The position numbers and the translations under genes were made by a program. Below, piece after piece: positions 50,583-59,333 of a stretch of DNA of 64,000 nucleotides; position 1 is the stretch's first letter; every line of letters starts with the position of its first letter. The stretch is from Amycolatopsis endophytica (GTDB lineage Bacteria; Actinomycetota; Actinomycetes; Mycobacteriales; Pseudonocardiaceae): assembly GCF_013410405.1 (NCBI RefSeq), contig NZ_JACCFK010000001.1, positions 1,922,001 through 1,986,000 on the forward strand, in the 5' to 3' direction. The notes under the pieces are model-generated. The model saw nothing but the letters and a program-made list of their open reading frames with translations. It was not told the DNA's origin and searched no databases.

Positions 50583-51416
50583 ATGTCCGGTGCCACCGCC
50601 CAGTACCCGAGTGCAGTCCCCGTCGGTGTCGATCCCACGAGGGCGAGCATCGCGCGAGTCTACGACGCCGCGCTCAACGGCAAGGACAACTACGAGATCG
50701 ACCGTGAGGTGCTGGCGCAGGTCCGCACGGTCGCGCCGCAGGTGAACGACCTCGCCTGGGCCAACCGCGACTTCCTGATCCGCTCCTGCCGGTTCCTGGC
50801 CATGCAGGCGGGCATCGACCAGTTCCTCGACCTCGGCTCCGGCCTGCCGACGGCGGAGAACACCCACCAGATCGTGCAGCGGGTCAGCCCGGAGGCGAAG
50901 GTCCTCTACGTCGACAACGACCCGGTGGTGCTGGCGCACGGCAGGGCGCTGCTCGAAGAGAACGAGCGCACGCACTTCGTCTCCGGCGACATCTTCCAGC
51001 CCGACGAGATCCTCGGGCACCAGGAGATCCGCGACTTCCTCGACTTCGAGCGCCCCATCGCGATCCTGCAGGTCGGCACCTGGCACCACTACCTCGGCGA
51101 CGACGGCCCGGAGAAGATGGCCGCCTACCTCGACGCGCTCGTGCCGGGCTCGTACGCGTCCATCGCGCACTTCTACGATCCGGAGACGCCGGAGCACAGC
51201 GAGCTGGCCCGCAAGATGGAGGACAAGTTCGTCCACAGCCCGATGGGCAGCGGCCGGTTCCGCACGAAGGAACAGATCCAGGCGCTGTTCCCCGGTCTGG
51301 AGATGGTCGAACCGGGCCTGGTCCTGTGCGACGACTGGTGGCCGGACGGCCCCCGCCTCCAGCCGCTGAACCTCGTCCGCCAGTGCATCGCCGGTGGCGT
51401 CGGCCGCAAACCGTAG
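50583..51416 (+). CDS. SAM-dependent methyltransferase of the DUF574/PF04672 type
   Basis: A 277-residue protein starting at ATG 50583 (GGGAG six bases upstream). Family hallmarks: IARVYDAALNGKDNYEIDRE near the N-terminus, FLDLGSGLPTAENTHQI (motif I), VLYVDNDPVVLAHGRALL (motif II) and QVGTWHHYLGDDG. This actinobacterial family is abundant and often adjacent to XRE-DUF5753 genes, as here (divergent). The methyl acceptor is not known. Confidence 0.92.
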   Translation: MSGATAQYPSAVPVGVDPTRASIARVYDAALNGKDNYEIDREVLAQVRTVAPQVNDLAWANRDFLIRSCRFLAMQAGIDQFLDLGSGLPTAENTHQIVQRVSPEAKVLYVDNDPVVLAHGRALLEENERTHFVSGDIFQPDEILGHQEIRDFLDFERPIAILQVGTWHHYLGDDGPEKMAAYLDALVPGSYASIAHFYDPETPEHSELARKMEDKFVHSPMGSGRFRTKEQIQALFPGLEMVEPGLVLCDDWWPDGPRLQPLNLVRQCIAGGVGRKP

Positions 51417-51423
51417 TCCGACA

Positions 51424-51464
51424 GCACGGCTTGCGTAGCGGTGCGGGTGGCGGAGCCGGTTGCT
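51424..51464 (+). repeat. Dispersed post-stop repeat, copy D (left end only)
   Basis: This begins 8 bases after the methyltransferase stop. CGGCTTGCGTAGCGGTGCGG is shared with copies B and C, but the conserved right end is lost or never present. Confidence 0.55.
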
Positions 51465-51474
51465 CAGGTGGACC

Positions 51475-51855
51475 TCACAGTCGCACGATCGGCAACCAGG
51501 GTGCGAGATCGGCCCGGGTCCCGGACGCGGTGACCCGGCCCTCGCGCACCGCCACCGTCCACTCCAGACGGCCGGTGGCCAGTTCGAGCCACGTCCGCGG
51601 GTCGGTCTCGATCACGTTCGGCGGGGTGCCCCGGGTGTGCCGGGGCCCCTCGACGCACTGCACCGCCGCGAACGGCGGAACACGCACTTCGACGCTCTTG
51701 CCGGGGGCGTCCCGGGCCAGCGTGCGCAGGCTCAGCTTGACGGCCGCGGCGAGTTCGGGACGGCCGGGCTCGCCGGCTTCTCCGCTCAACCAGGCCGAAA
51801 CGGCCACCAGCGCGGATCGCAGCTCTACGGGGTCAACCGGACGCGGTGCGGGCAT
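51475..51855 (-). CDS. Sterol-carrier-type (SCP2-like) protein
   Basis: About 126 residues from ATG 51855. An N-terminal helical region (VELRSALVAVSAWLSGE) precedes SVEVRVPPFAAVQCVEGPRH and the C-terminal sterol-carrier-like stretch PRTWLELATGRLEWTVAVRE followed by GRVTASGTRADLAPWLP. This matches the actinobacterial sterol-carrier family protein encoded near purF in mycobacteria. It probably binds a hydrophobic ligand; the ligand is unknown. It is divergent from the next gene. Confidence 0.8.
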   Translation of the reverse strand: MPAPRPVDPVELRSALVAVSAWLSGEAGEPGRPELAAAVKLSLRTLARDAPGKSVEVRVPPFAAVQCVEGPRHTRGTPPNVIETDPRTWLELATGRLEWTVAVREGRVTASGTRADLAPWLPIVRL

Positions 51856-51919
51856 GGTCAGACAGTAGAGTGCGAAGTGAACACAGCAGCACGGCGACGC
51901 GGAAAAACGGGGTTCGCAC

Positions 51920-52543
51920 ATGGCGCAGCGGGACGAAGCGGATCGGCTCGTACCCAATCCTCAGCCCGAGCACAAGTCCGGCAAGCCCAAGATCACCGAG
52001 GAGATGCGCGCCAACGCCAGGGCGAACCCGAACAGCTGGCTCTACGTGATCGACGAGGCGTTCGACCCGCACGGACCGGTGCCGTCGTGGGCCGTCGTCG
52101 GGGCCTATCCGGTCAACGGCAACGGTGCCATCGTGGAGGACTTCCACCCCAACGACCGCTACCGCCCCTCGCCCAAGGCACTGGGGTTCCCGGAGCCGCG
52201 CAACGATCTCGAGCGCCTGCTGCAGCTGGTCCGGACCGGCCACCGGCCCACGACCGACCTGCCGCCGGTGGTCCTCGAAGCGACCTTGTTCGTCTACGCG
52301 CTGGCCCCCATGCAGCGCACCGTCATCGGGTTCCACAACACCGACGGCCGCGTGCTCGTCCCGGCCTACACGTCCAAGGCGCTGGTGCCGCCGGAGTGGC
52401 CGCACGCGCGGGCGGTGCTGGGCCGCGACATGGTGCCGTTGCTCGCCGGTCACGCCGTGGCGATCAACCCGCACGACGTCGTGACGGCGGTCGTGCCGGC
52501 CGAACACCTCGTGGCGGCGCTCGAGCAGGAGCAAAAAGACTAA
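51920..52543 (+). CDS. Type VII secretion-associated-like protein
   Basis: A 207-residue soluble protein. WLYVIDEAFDPHGPVPSWAV, VGAYPVNGNGAIVEDFHPND and RYRPSPKALGFPEP resemble the actinobacterial proteins annotated as type VII secretion system-associated. The C-terminal half is SseB-like (VLVPAYTSKALVPPEWPHAR). No ESX core gene (eccC, esx, mycP) is in the window, so the label is by similarity of pattern only. It may act independently of secretion. Confidence 0.65.
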   Translation: MAQRDEADRLVPNPQPEHKSGKPKITEEMRANARANPNSWLYVIDEAFDPHGPVPSWAVVGAYPVNGNGAIVEDFHPNDRYRPSPKALGFPEPRNDLERLLQLVRTGHRPTTDLPPVVLEATLFVYALAPMQRTVIGFHNTDGRVLVPAYTSKALVPPEWPHARAVLGRDMVPLLAGHAVAINPHDVVTAVVPAEHLVAALEQEQKD

Positions 52544-52649
52544 ACATTCCGCGCGAGCAAGCCAGTCGCATCACGCTTTCGAGGTAAGCCGACTCGCAAA
52601 GTGCGCTCCATCGAGGCATGGTGACGACCATCGGAGGATGGGAGTCGCC

Positions 52650-53471
52650 GTGGCATTGTGGAGTTCGAAGCTGCGCCTGGGCACGTTGCTCGTGTCCGCG
52701 GCGCTGGGGACGACGGCCCTGTACGGGCCGGTGCCCGCCGCCGGGTCCACACCGGACTATTCGAAGGCGGAAGGCACGTACGCGGGTTCGCAGATCGCCG
52801 CGGTCGAGGGCAAGGGGGAACCGCCCCGGTACACGGCGGACGCGGGTGCGCTGGGGCACGACGTCAGCGGGCACCAGGGGGACGTGCAGTGGCCGGGCGC
52901 GTGGGGTGCGGGCGGCCGGTTCGTCTACGTCAAGGCCACCGAGGGCACCGGGTTCATCAACTCGCGTTTCACTCAGCAGTACAACGGTTCCTACCACATC
53001 GGGATGATCCGCGGCGCCTACCACTTCGCCCGGCCCGACATCTCCAGCGGCCGCGCGCAGGCCGAGTACTTCCTCGCGCACGGGGGCGGCTGGTCCGCCG
53101 ACGGCAAGACCCTGCCCGGTGCGCTCGACGCGGAGTACAACCCCTACGGCGAGGCGTGCTACGGCCTGGACGCGACGCGTATGAGCGAGTGGCTGCGGGA
53201 CTTCTCCGACACCTACCACGCCCGCACCGGCCGCTACCCGGTCATCTACACCTCGACGAACTGGTGGAACAAGTGCACCGGCAACAACGCCGGGTTCGCG
53301 CAGACCAATCCACTGTGGATAGCCCGGTACCAGCCGACGGTGGGCCCGTTGCCCGCGGGCTGGTCGAAACACTTCATCTGGCAGTTCGCCGATTCCGGTC
53401 CGCTGCCCGGCGACCAGAACCTGTTCAACGGCCCGTTGGACCAGGTCAAGGGCTTCGCCACGAACAACTGA
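52650..53471 (+). CDS. Secreted GH25 muramidase (lysozyme), copy 1
   Basis: A 273-residue exported glycoside hydrolase family 25 enzyme that cleaves MurNAc-GlcNAc bonds in peptidoglycan. Signal peptide: RLGTLLVSAALGTTALYG. Catalytic-site motifs: D71 in GHDVSGHQGDVQW, FVYVKATEGTGF and ALDAEYNPYG with the Asp and Glu pair. GTG 52650 is preferred (GGGAG five bases upstream); ATG 52638 abuts its RBS. A close paralogue follows 188 bases downstream, so the pair is a tandem duplication. Confidence 0.93.
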   Translation: MALWSSKLRLGTLLVSAALGTTALYGPVPAAGSTPDYSKAEGTYAGSQIAAVEGKGEPPRYTADAGALGHDVSGHQGDVQWPGAWGAGGRFVYVKATEGTGFINSRFTQQYNGSYHIGMIRGAYHFARPDISSGRAQAEYFLAHGGGWSADGKTLPGALDAEYNPYGEACYGLDATRMSEWLRDFSDTYHARTGRYPVIYTSTNWWNKCTGNNAGFAQTNPLWIARYQPTVGPLPAGWSKHFIWQFADSGPLPGDQNLFNGPLDQVKGFATNN

Positions 53472-53658
53472 CGTCGTAATCCGGTCGAGTTACTACGAAA
53501 GTCGGGTCGTCGCCGACGACATGCGCAAATCACCCACCCGACATCGGAAGTTCACGGGATTTGGTGACAAAGCGCTATGTCGTCATCAAGAATCACCGCC
53601 TGGACGGTCTCCCTGCAACAAGATCGTTCTCCGCGAGGGCAATGGAAAGGACTCGACA

Positions 53659-54513
53659 ATGTCTGCTCCACGCAAGAGAGGGTGGCGGTTCGCCACGTCC
53701 GTCACAGCCGCGTCGGTCGCCGTGCTCCTGTTCGGCGCGCTGGCCCCGGCCGGCGCGGCGTCCGCGACCATCGACGGAATGCCGGTCGACGACTACGTCG
53801 CTCGTTACGATCACCCGATGGGGTCGCAGATCGCGCGCGTCGAGGGTGACCAGTCGACGCCGGAGACGCAGGCCGTCGCCGGCGGGAACTACACCGCGGC
53901 CGCCGAGGTCCAGGGCATCGACGTCAGCGGCCACCAGGGCAATGTCGACTGGGCGGGCTACTGGGGCCAGGGCAAGCGGTTCGCCTACGTCAAGGCGACC
54001 GAGGGCACCTACTACACCAACCCGTACTTCGCCCAGCAGTACAACGGCTCGTACAACATCGGCATGATCCGGGGCTCCTACCACTTCGCGACCCCGGACA
54101 CCGCCTCCGGCGCGGCGCAGGCGAACTACTTCGTCGACCACGGCGGCGGCTGGTCGGCCGACGGCAAGACCCTGCCGGGTGCGCTGGACATGGAGTACAA
54201 CCCGTACGGCGCGACCTGTTACGGCCTGTCCAAGAGCGCGATGACCGGCTGGATCAAGGATTTCAGCGACACCTACCACGCCCGCACCGGGCGGTACCCG
54301 GTGATCTACACGAGCACGAGCTGGTGGAGCCAGTGCGTGGACGGGGCGTTCGCGGCGACGAACCCGCTGTGGGTCGCGCGCTACGCCTCGACCGTCGGGT
54401 CGCTGCCGAACAACTGGGGCATCCACACCTTCTGGCAGTACTCGTCGACCCCGATCGACCAGAACGTCTTCAACGGCGCCTACGACCGGCTGCAGGCACT
54501 GGCCAGGGGCTGA
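53659..54513 (+). CDS. Secreted GH25 muramidase (lysozyme), copy 2
   Basis: A 284-residue paralogue of the upstream gene. Signal peptide FATSVTAASVAVLLFGALA with cleavage near AASA. Active-site motifs: D88 in GIDVSGHQGNVDW, FAYVKATEGTYY and GALDMEYNPYG. Long blocks are identical to copy 1 (DTYHARTGRYPVIYTST; GGGWSADGKTLPGALD). AAAGGA precedes ATG 53659. The separate 5' region suggests independent expression. A terminator follows. Confidence 0.94.
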   Translation: MSAPRKRGWRFATSVTAASVAVLLFGALAPAGAASATIDGMPVDDYVARYDHPMGSQIARVEGDQSTPETQAVAGGNYTAAAEVQGIDVSGHQGNVDWAGYWGQGKRFAYVKATEGTYYTNPYFAQQYNGSYNIGMIRGSYHFATPDTASGAAQANYFVDHGGGWSADGKTLPGALDMEYNPYGATCYGLSKSAMTGWIKDFSDTYHARTGRYPVIYTSTSWWSQCVDGAFAATNPLWVARYASTVGSLPNNWGIHTFWQYSSTPIDQNVFNGAYDRLQALARG

Positions 54514-54522
54514 GCATCGGAG

Positions 54523-54557
54523 AGGAGGCTCCCGTCACGGTGTGGCGGGAGCCTCCT
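54523..54557 (+). terminator. Terminator after GH25 copy 2
   Basis: A perfect 12-base-pair stem (AGGAGGCTCCCG against CGGGAGCCTCCT) with an 11-base loop, 10 bases after the stop codon. Confidence 0.85.
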
Positions 54558-54676
54558 TCGCTCTTGTCGGTGCCGCCAGGCACAATGCCGATCAGTGCGA
54601 TGTCCGGGCTCGGGGGAACCAGGTTCGGCGTCCCAGCGTCCGAGCAGGGCGTAGCGATCCAGGAAAGGCGACGTCG

Positions 54677-55744
54677 ATGACCTACCCACCCCAGCCGGGC
54701 CAGCCGGACTACGGCCAGCAACCCGATCCGTACGGCCAGCAGCAGCCGGGCGGCTATCCCCAGTCCGGGGGCTTCCCGCAGCAGGGTGGTCAGCAGTACC
54801 CCGGTCAGCAGCCCTACGGGCAGCCCGGGTACGGCCAGCAGCCGGGCTACGGACAGCAGCCCGGGTATGGACAGCAGCAGTACCCGGGTTACGACCCGAA
54901 CTACCCGCAGACGGCGCAGTTCGGGTACGGCGCGCCCCCGCCGGGTGGCGGGGGTGGCAAGAAGGGCCTGTGGATCGGACTGTCGGCCGGTCTCGTCGTG
55001 ATCCTGGCCGCGGTCGGCATCACCGGGTTCGTCGCGCCGGGCTTCTTCCTCAGCGACGAGGATTCCGGTCCGCAGGCGGTCGCGCAGCAGGTGATCGACG
55101 GGATCAAGAACCACGACAAGGCGGCGCTCACGTCGCTCAAGTGCCCGGACGCCGAGTCGAACGTGCAGAGGGCCTTCGACGCGGTCGACGACGTCGAGAA
55201 CATCACGATGGGCCAGGTCACGGAGAACGGCGACTCCGCGACGGTCGCCTTCACGGCCACGGCCGGCGGTGAGTCCGGTAATGGCACCGCGACGCTGTCC
55301 AAGCAGAACGACAAGTGGTGCGTGAAGAGCATCGACACCCGCACCGAGGGCGGCAGCGCGGGCACCAGCTCGTCGAAGCGCTCGAGCAGCAGCTCCCGGT
55401 CGTCGTCGCCGTCCAGCTCGTCCGGCGGCAGCACCGGCGGCACCGGTGCCACCGGCGGCCCCGGCGAGGCCATGATCGAGGACTTCCTGTCGAAGATGGC
55501 CGCCGGTGACGTCGCGGGCGTGAACGCGCTGGTCTGCGCCGACGCGACGCCGGACAACAAGGACGACGCGCGGGAGGCCGCGGAGAAGCGCGCCGACGTC
55601 AAGCCGAGCTACACCGGTTCGACCGACTACCTGGTCCAGGGCGACCTGACCGGCACGATGCAGGGCGAAGAGGTGACGGGCCTCTTCTTCGCGGAGAACT
55701 TCGACGGCACCAGCTTCTGCATGTCCGTCTTCGGCGTGTTCTAG
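54677..55744 (+). CDS. Membrane-anchored Pro/Gln/Gly-rich protein with duplicated extracellular domains
   Basis: A 355-residue protein from ATG 54677 (AGGAAAGG eight bases upstream). The cytosolic N-terminus (1 to about 92) is built of QPGYGQQ-type repeats. One transmembrane helix follows (about 96-118, LWIGLSAGLVVILAAVGITG). Two DUF4878/NTF2-like small domains lie outside (about 128-215 and about 265-355, the second with C...C). They are separated by a Ser/Gly-rich linker. Proteins of this shape are common in actinomycetes and unassigned. Its stop overlaps the convergent regulator gene by four bases. Confidence 0.75.
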   Translation: MTYPPQPGQPDYGQQPDPYGQQQPGGYPQSGGFPQQGGQQYPGQQPYGQPGYGQQPGYGQQPGYGQQQYPGYDPNYPQTAQFGYGAPPPGGGGGKKGLWIGLSAGLVVILAAVGITGFVAPGFFLSDEDSGPQAVAQQVIDGIKNHDKAALTSLKCPDAESNVQRAFDAVDDVENITMGQVTENGDSATVAFTATAGGESGNGTATLSKQNDKWCVKSIDTRTEGGSAGTSSSKRSSSSSRSSSPSSSSGGSTGGTGATGGPGEAMIEDFLSKMAAGDVAGVNALVCADATPDNKDDAREAAEKRADVKPSYTGSTDYLVQGDLTGTMQGEEVTGLFFAENFDGTSFCMSVFGVF

Positions 55745-56319
55745 ATGGAGTGGCGCCCGAGGCCGGGACGCCTCGGGCGCATGATCAGCGCCGCCACGTA
55801 GTAAGTGCACGGTGTGGTGGCGCGGTTGGTGTAGGAGAGGGCGACATCTGCCGCGAGGTAGAGGGAGTCGCCCTCTTCCAGTTTCACCGTCTCCCCGTCG
55901 ACGGTCAGCGTGAGGACGCCCGACTGCACGAACAGGAACTCGTGCGAGCCCGCCGCGTAGGGCGGGTACGTGCCGGCCTCGCATCCGGGCGGCAGCGTGG
56001 AGCGGATCCACTCGAAGTTCACCCCGGGCACGACGGGCGTGAGGATCGTCCGCTGCCAGCCGCCCGGCTCGTCCACGACGTCCTGGTCCGCGGCCCGCCG
56101 CACCACCATCCGCGCCGGCTCGGTGAGCAGGTCCGCCGGCGGCAGCCCGAGCCCTTCGGCGATGCGGTCGAGCACGACCACCGTCGGTGCCTTCGCGCCC
56201 CGCTCCACCGCGGACAGCATGCTCACGCTGACCCTCGACCGGTCGGCGAGCGTGTGCAAGGTCAGTCCGCGTTCCATGCGGGCCGACTGAATTCGCTGGC
56301 CCAGCGCGACGAGGTCCAT
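55741..56319 (-). CDS. XRE-cupin transcriptional regulator
   Basis: A 192-residue regulator. N-terminal XRE HTH: LGQRIQSARMERGLTLHTLA, RSRVSVSMLSAVERGAKAPT. C-terminal cupin_2 barrel: AGSHEFLFVQSGVLTLTVDG and KLEEGDSLYLAADVALSYTN. Such proteins sense small metabolites and repress a neighbouring enzyme gene. It is divergent from a GNAT acetyltransferase gene, with only 13 bases between starts and repeated TCCTATAG sites there. The likely target is therefore itself and that gene. Confidence 0.92.
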   Translation of the reverse strand: MDLVALGQRIQSARMERGLTLHTLADRSRVSVSMLSAVERGAKAPTVVVLDRIAEGLGLPPADLLTEPARMVVRRAADQDVVDEPGGWQRTILTPVVPGVNFEWIRSTLPPGCEAGTYPPYAAGSHEFLFVQSGVLTLTVDGETVKLEEGDSLYLAADVALSYTNRATTPCTYYVAALIMRPRRPGLGRHSI

Positions 56320-56322
56320 TTA

Positions 56323-56351
56323 TCCTATAGTAGTGAGCGCTTCTCCTATAG
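56323..56351. promoter_or_regulatory. Direct TCCTATAG repeats at the divergent start region
   Basis: TCCTATAG occurs at 56323-56330 and 56344-56351, 21 bases (two helical turns) apart, each with a palindromic CTATAG core. They cover the start codons of the cupin regulator and GNAT genes. This is a probable autoregulatory operator; it may also supply TATAGT-like -10 elements for leaderless mRNAs. Confidence 0.55.
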
Positions 56352-56842
56352 TGAAAACGGCGGGCGTGGACCACCTGCCGTCGATCGCCGAGATCTACGC
56401 GGGTTACGTGCGCGCCAGCACGGCGACGTTCGAACTGACCCCGCCGGACCTGGCCGAGTGGACGAGCCGCTTCACGGCCGTGACCGGGGCGGGCCTGCCG
56501 TTCCTGGTGGCCGAAGTGGACGGTCGCGTCGCCGGGTACGCCTACTGCGCGCCGTGGAAGACCCGCCCCGCGTACCGGCGGACCGTCGAGAACTCGATCT
56601 ACCTGGCGGAGTGGGCCACCGGACAGGGTGTCGGCGGCGCGTTGCTGGACGCCCTCCTGGACAGTTGCCGGGAGGCCGGTCTCCGCGAGGTGATCGCGGT
56701 GATCGCGGACCCGGAGCGCAACGTGGCGTCCCCGGCACTGCACCGGCGCCGCGGTTTCGCGGACGCCGGGGTGCTGCGCCGGGTCGGGTACAAGCACGAA
56801 CGCTGGCTGGACACACTGCTGCTGCAGAAGACCCTGGTCTAG
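56333..56842 (+). CDS. GNAT N-acetyltransferase (phosphinothricin acetyltransferase-like)
   Basis: A 169-residue single GNAT domain. It begins IVKTAGVDHLPSIAEIYAGY, has TFELTPPDLAEWTSRF (motif of the PAT/bar-like group), the acetyl-CoA loop WATGQGVGGALLDALLDSC and the C-terminal HRRRGFADAGVLRRVGYKHERW. It should acetylate a small amine such as an amino acid or phosphinothricin analogue. Start GTG 56333; GTG 56351 is possible and would place both operator repeats upstream. It is likely controlled by the divergent XRE-cupin regulator. Confidence 0.9.
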   Translation: MSASPIVKTAGVDHLPSIAEIYAGYVRASTATFELTPPDLAEWTSRFTAVTGAGLPFLVAEVDGRVAGYAYCAPWKTRPAYRRTVENSIYLAEWATGQGVGGALLDALLDSCREAGLREVIAVIADPERNVASPALHRRRGFADAGVLRRVGYKHERWLDTLLLQKTLV

Positions 56843-56963
56843 CTACAGTTCGTCCGGGACCTGCTCCCGAAGCACGCCGACGCGCCGCCGAGTTCCGGCG
56901 CCGCGTCGACAAGGCGGAGTTCGCGGGCGCCATCTCACTCCGGCGGCAGCGCCCGCACTCCAC

Positions 56964-59252
56964 TCAGTCGAACAGCGCCGGAAGCGTTCCCTCGAACGCC
57001 TCACGCAGTTCCTCGAACCCGAAGGTCGCCACGCCCTGGATCTCCAGGCCGCCCGCTTCCGGGTCCACCACGCCCGCCTTGCGCCACGGCAGTCCGCGAG
57101 CCGTGCACATCTCGGTGAAGCGCAGTTCCTCCGTGCGGGGCACCGCCACCAGGACCCGGCCGGTCGACTCCGAGAACAGCTGCACGAACGGGTCCGCGTC
57201 CTCGTCCACGAAGGCACGGGCGCCGCACTGGCCGATCAGCACCATCTCGACCAGCGCCTGCGCCAGGCCGCCGTCGGACAGGTCGTGCGCGGCCGAGATC
57301 ATCCCGTCCCGCGAACCCGCCACCAGGATGTCCGCCAGCAGGCGCTCGCGCTCCAGGTCGACCTTCGGCGGCAGACCGCCCAGGTGCCCGTGGATCACGT
57401 GTGCCCAGGCCGAACCGCCGAACTCGTCGTGCGTGTCGCCGAGCAGCAGCAGCGTCTCCCCCGCCTCGGCGCCGATCCCGGTCGGGATGCGGCGCCGGAC
57501 GTCGTCGATCACGCCGAGCACGCCGACGACCGGCGTCGGCAGGATGGCCGTGTCACCGGTCTGGTTGTAGAAGCTCACGTTGCCGCCGGTGACCGGCACG
57601 CCCAGCTGCGCGCACCCGTCCGCGATCCCGTGCACGGCCTGCTCGAACTGCCACATCACACCCGGATCGGTGGGCGCGCCGAAGTTCAGGCAGTCCGTCA
57701 CGGCCAGCGGCGTCGAGCCCGTGGTCGCCACGTTGCGGTACGCCTCGGCCAGCGCGATCTGCGCGCCCGCGTACGGGTCGAGGTACACGAACCGGCTGTT
57801 GCAGTCCGTCGACACCGCCACGCCGCGGCCGGTCTCCTCGTCGATCCGGATCATGCCGCCGTCCGAGGGCTGCGCCATCACGGTGTTGCCGCGCACGTAC
57901 CGGTCGTACTGGTCGGTGACCCACTCCTTCGACGCCTGGTTCGGCGACGACACCACCTTCAGCAGCGTCTCCCGCAGCTCGTCCGGAGTGGACGGGCGGT
58001 GCAACCCGTCCGGCACGTCGGCCTGCAGGGCGTCCTGAGTGGACGGGCGGGCGACCGGGCGGTCGTAGACCGGGCCCTGGTGCGCGACGGTGCGCGGCGG
58101 CACGTCGACCACCGTCTCGCCGTTCCACGTCACCACCAGGTTGTCGCCGTCGGTGACCTCGCCGATCACGGTGGCGATGACGTCCCACTTCGCGCACACC
58201 GCGAGGAACTCGTCCACCTTGGACGGTTCGACGACCGCGCACATCCGCTCCTGCGATTCGCTGGAGAGGATCTCCGCCGGGGTCATGCCCTCGGCGCGCA
58301 GCGGCACCCGGTCGAGCTCGACGTGCATGCCGCCGTCACCGGCCGCGGCCAGCTCCGACGTGGCGCACGACAGCCCGGCGCCACCGAGGTCCTGGATGCC
58401 GACGACCAGCTTCTCCGCGAACAGTTCGAGACAGCACTCGATGAGCACCTTCTCGGTGAACGGGTCGCCCACCTGGACGCTCGGCAGCTTCTTGCGGCCA
58501 CCGGAGGACTCCTCACCGGAGAACGTGTCGCTGGCCAGCACCGACACCCCGCCGATACCGTCGAGACCGGTGCGCGCGCCGAACAGGATGATCTTGTTGC
58601 CGGTGCCGGACGCGAACGCCAGGTGCAGGTCCTGCGTGCGCATCGCGCCGACGCACAGGGCGTTGACCAGTGGGTTGCCCGCGTAGCTGGCGTCGAAGAC
58701 GACCTCGCCGCCGATGTTGGGCAGCCCGAGGCAGTTGCCGTACCCGGCGACCCCGGCCACCACACCCGGCAGCACGCGGCGGGTGTCCGGCGCGTCGGCG
58801 GGACCGACGCGCAGCGAATCACCGACCGCCAGCGGGCGCGCACCCATCGCGAGGATGTCGCGCACGATGCCGCCGACACCCGTCGCCGCGCCCTGGTAGG
58901 GCTCCACATAGGACGGATGGTTGTGGCTCTCGGCCTTGAAGGTGACCGCCCAGCCGTCGCCGATGTCGACCACGCCCGCGTTCTCGCCGATCCCGGCGAG
59001 CATCTTCGAGCGCATCTCCTCGGTGGTGGTTTCGCCGAAGTACCGCAGGTGCTTCTTCGACGATTTGTACGAGCAGTGCTCGCTCCACATCACCGAGTAC
59101 ATGGCCAGTTCGGCGTCCGTCGGCCGCCTGCCCAGGATCTCGCGGATGCGCGCGTACTCGTCTTCGGCGAGCCCGAGCTCGCGGTAGGGCTGCTGGAGGT
59201 CCGGCGTCTCCGCGGCCCGTGCGGTGCTGTCGATGGCCAGGGTGTCGGTCAC
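56964..59252 (-). CDS. purL: Phosphoribosylformylglycinamidine synthase subunit PurL
   Basis: A 762-residue small-type PurL (FGAR plus ATP and ammonia to FGAM). Motifs: [20 protein letters not shown] near the N-terminus, [40 protein letters not shown] and [20 protein letters not shown]. It is the subunit form that works with separate PurQ (glutaminase) and PurS, both encoded 3.5 kb away beyond an ABC transporter pair. GTG start with GGAAG upstream. Confidence 0.97.
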   Translation of the reverse strand: MTDTLAIDSTARAAETPDLQQPYRELGLAEDEYARIREILGRRPTDAELAMYSVMWSEHCSYKSSKKHLRYFGETTTEEMRSKMLAGIGENAGVVDIGDGWAVTFKAESHNHPSYVEPYQGAATGVGGIVRDILAMGARPLAVGDSLRVGPADAPDTRRVLPGVVAGVAGYGNCLGLPNIGGEVVFDASYAGNPLVNALCVGAMRTQDLHLAFASGTGNKIILFGARTGLDGIGGVSVLASDTFSGEESSGGRKKLPSVQVGDPFTEKVLIECCLELFAEKLVVGIQDLGGAGLSCATSELAAAGDGGMHVELDRVPLRAEGMTPAEILSSESQERMCAVVEPSKVDEFLAVCAKWDVIATVIGEVTDGDNLVVTWNGETVVDVPPRTVAHQGPVYDRPVARPSTQDALQADVPDGLHRPSTPDELRETLLKVVSSPNQASKEWVTDQYDRYVRGNTVMAQPSDGGMIRIDEETGRGVAVSTDCNSRFVYLDPYAGAQIALAEAYRNVATTGSTPLAVTDCLNFGAPTDPGVMWQFEQAVHGIADGCAQLGVPVTGGNVSFYNQTGDTAILPTPVVGVLGVIDDVRRRIPTGIGAEAGETLLLLGDTHDEFGGSAWAHVIHGHLGGLPPKVDLERERLLADILVAGSRDGMISAAHDLSDGGLAQALVEMVLIGQCGARAFVDEDADPFVQLFSESTGRVLVAVPRTEELRFTEMCTARGLPWRKAGVVDPEAGGLEIQGVATFGFEELREAFEGTLPALFD

Positions 59253-59333
59253 GGCTTCCAGGGTAGCCGCAGCCCTCTGACCGGCAGAAAATCGGTCGCA
59301 TCAGGTGAGCTGGGGCACTTAACGTCTGTGGTC

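Noticed and set aside
51920..52543. ESX/type VII secretion locus
   Set aside because: Only one associated-type protein is present, with no EccC, EccB, EccD, MycP or WXG100 genes in the window.
54470..56797. Minus-strand frame of 775 codons
   Set aside because: It runs through a terminator, a divergent promoter and several genes; no domain is visible.
56843..56963. Possible gene fragment between the GNAT gene and purL
   Set aside because: Short peptide-like stretches occur in more than one frame, but none is long enough or recognisable enough to call a remnant.
57285..59333. Upstream extension of the first ABC half-transporter (683 extra codons)
   Set aside because: The extension is antisense to purL and has no transporter-like sequence; ATG 59334 gives the normal half-transporter length.
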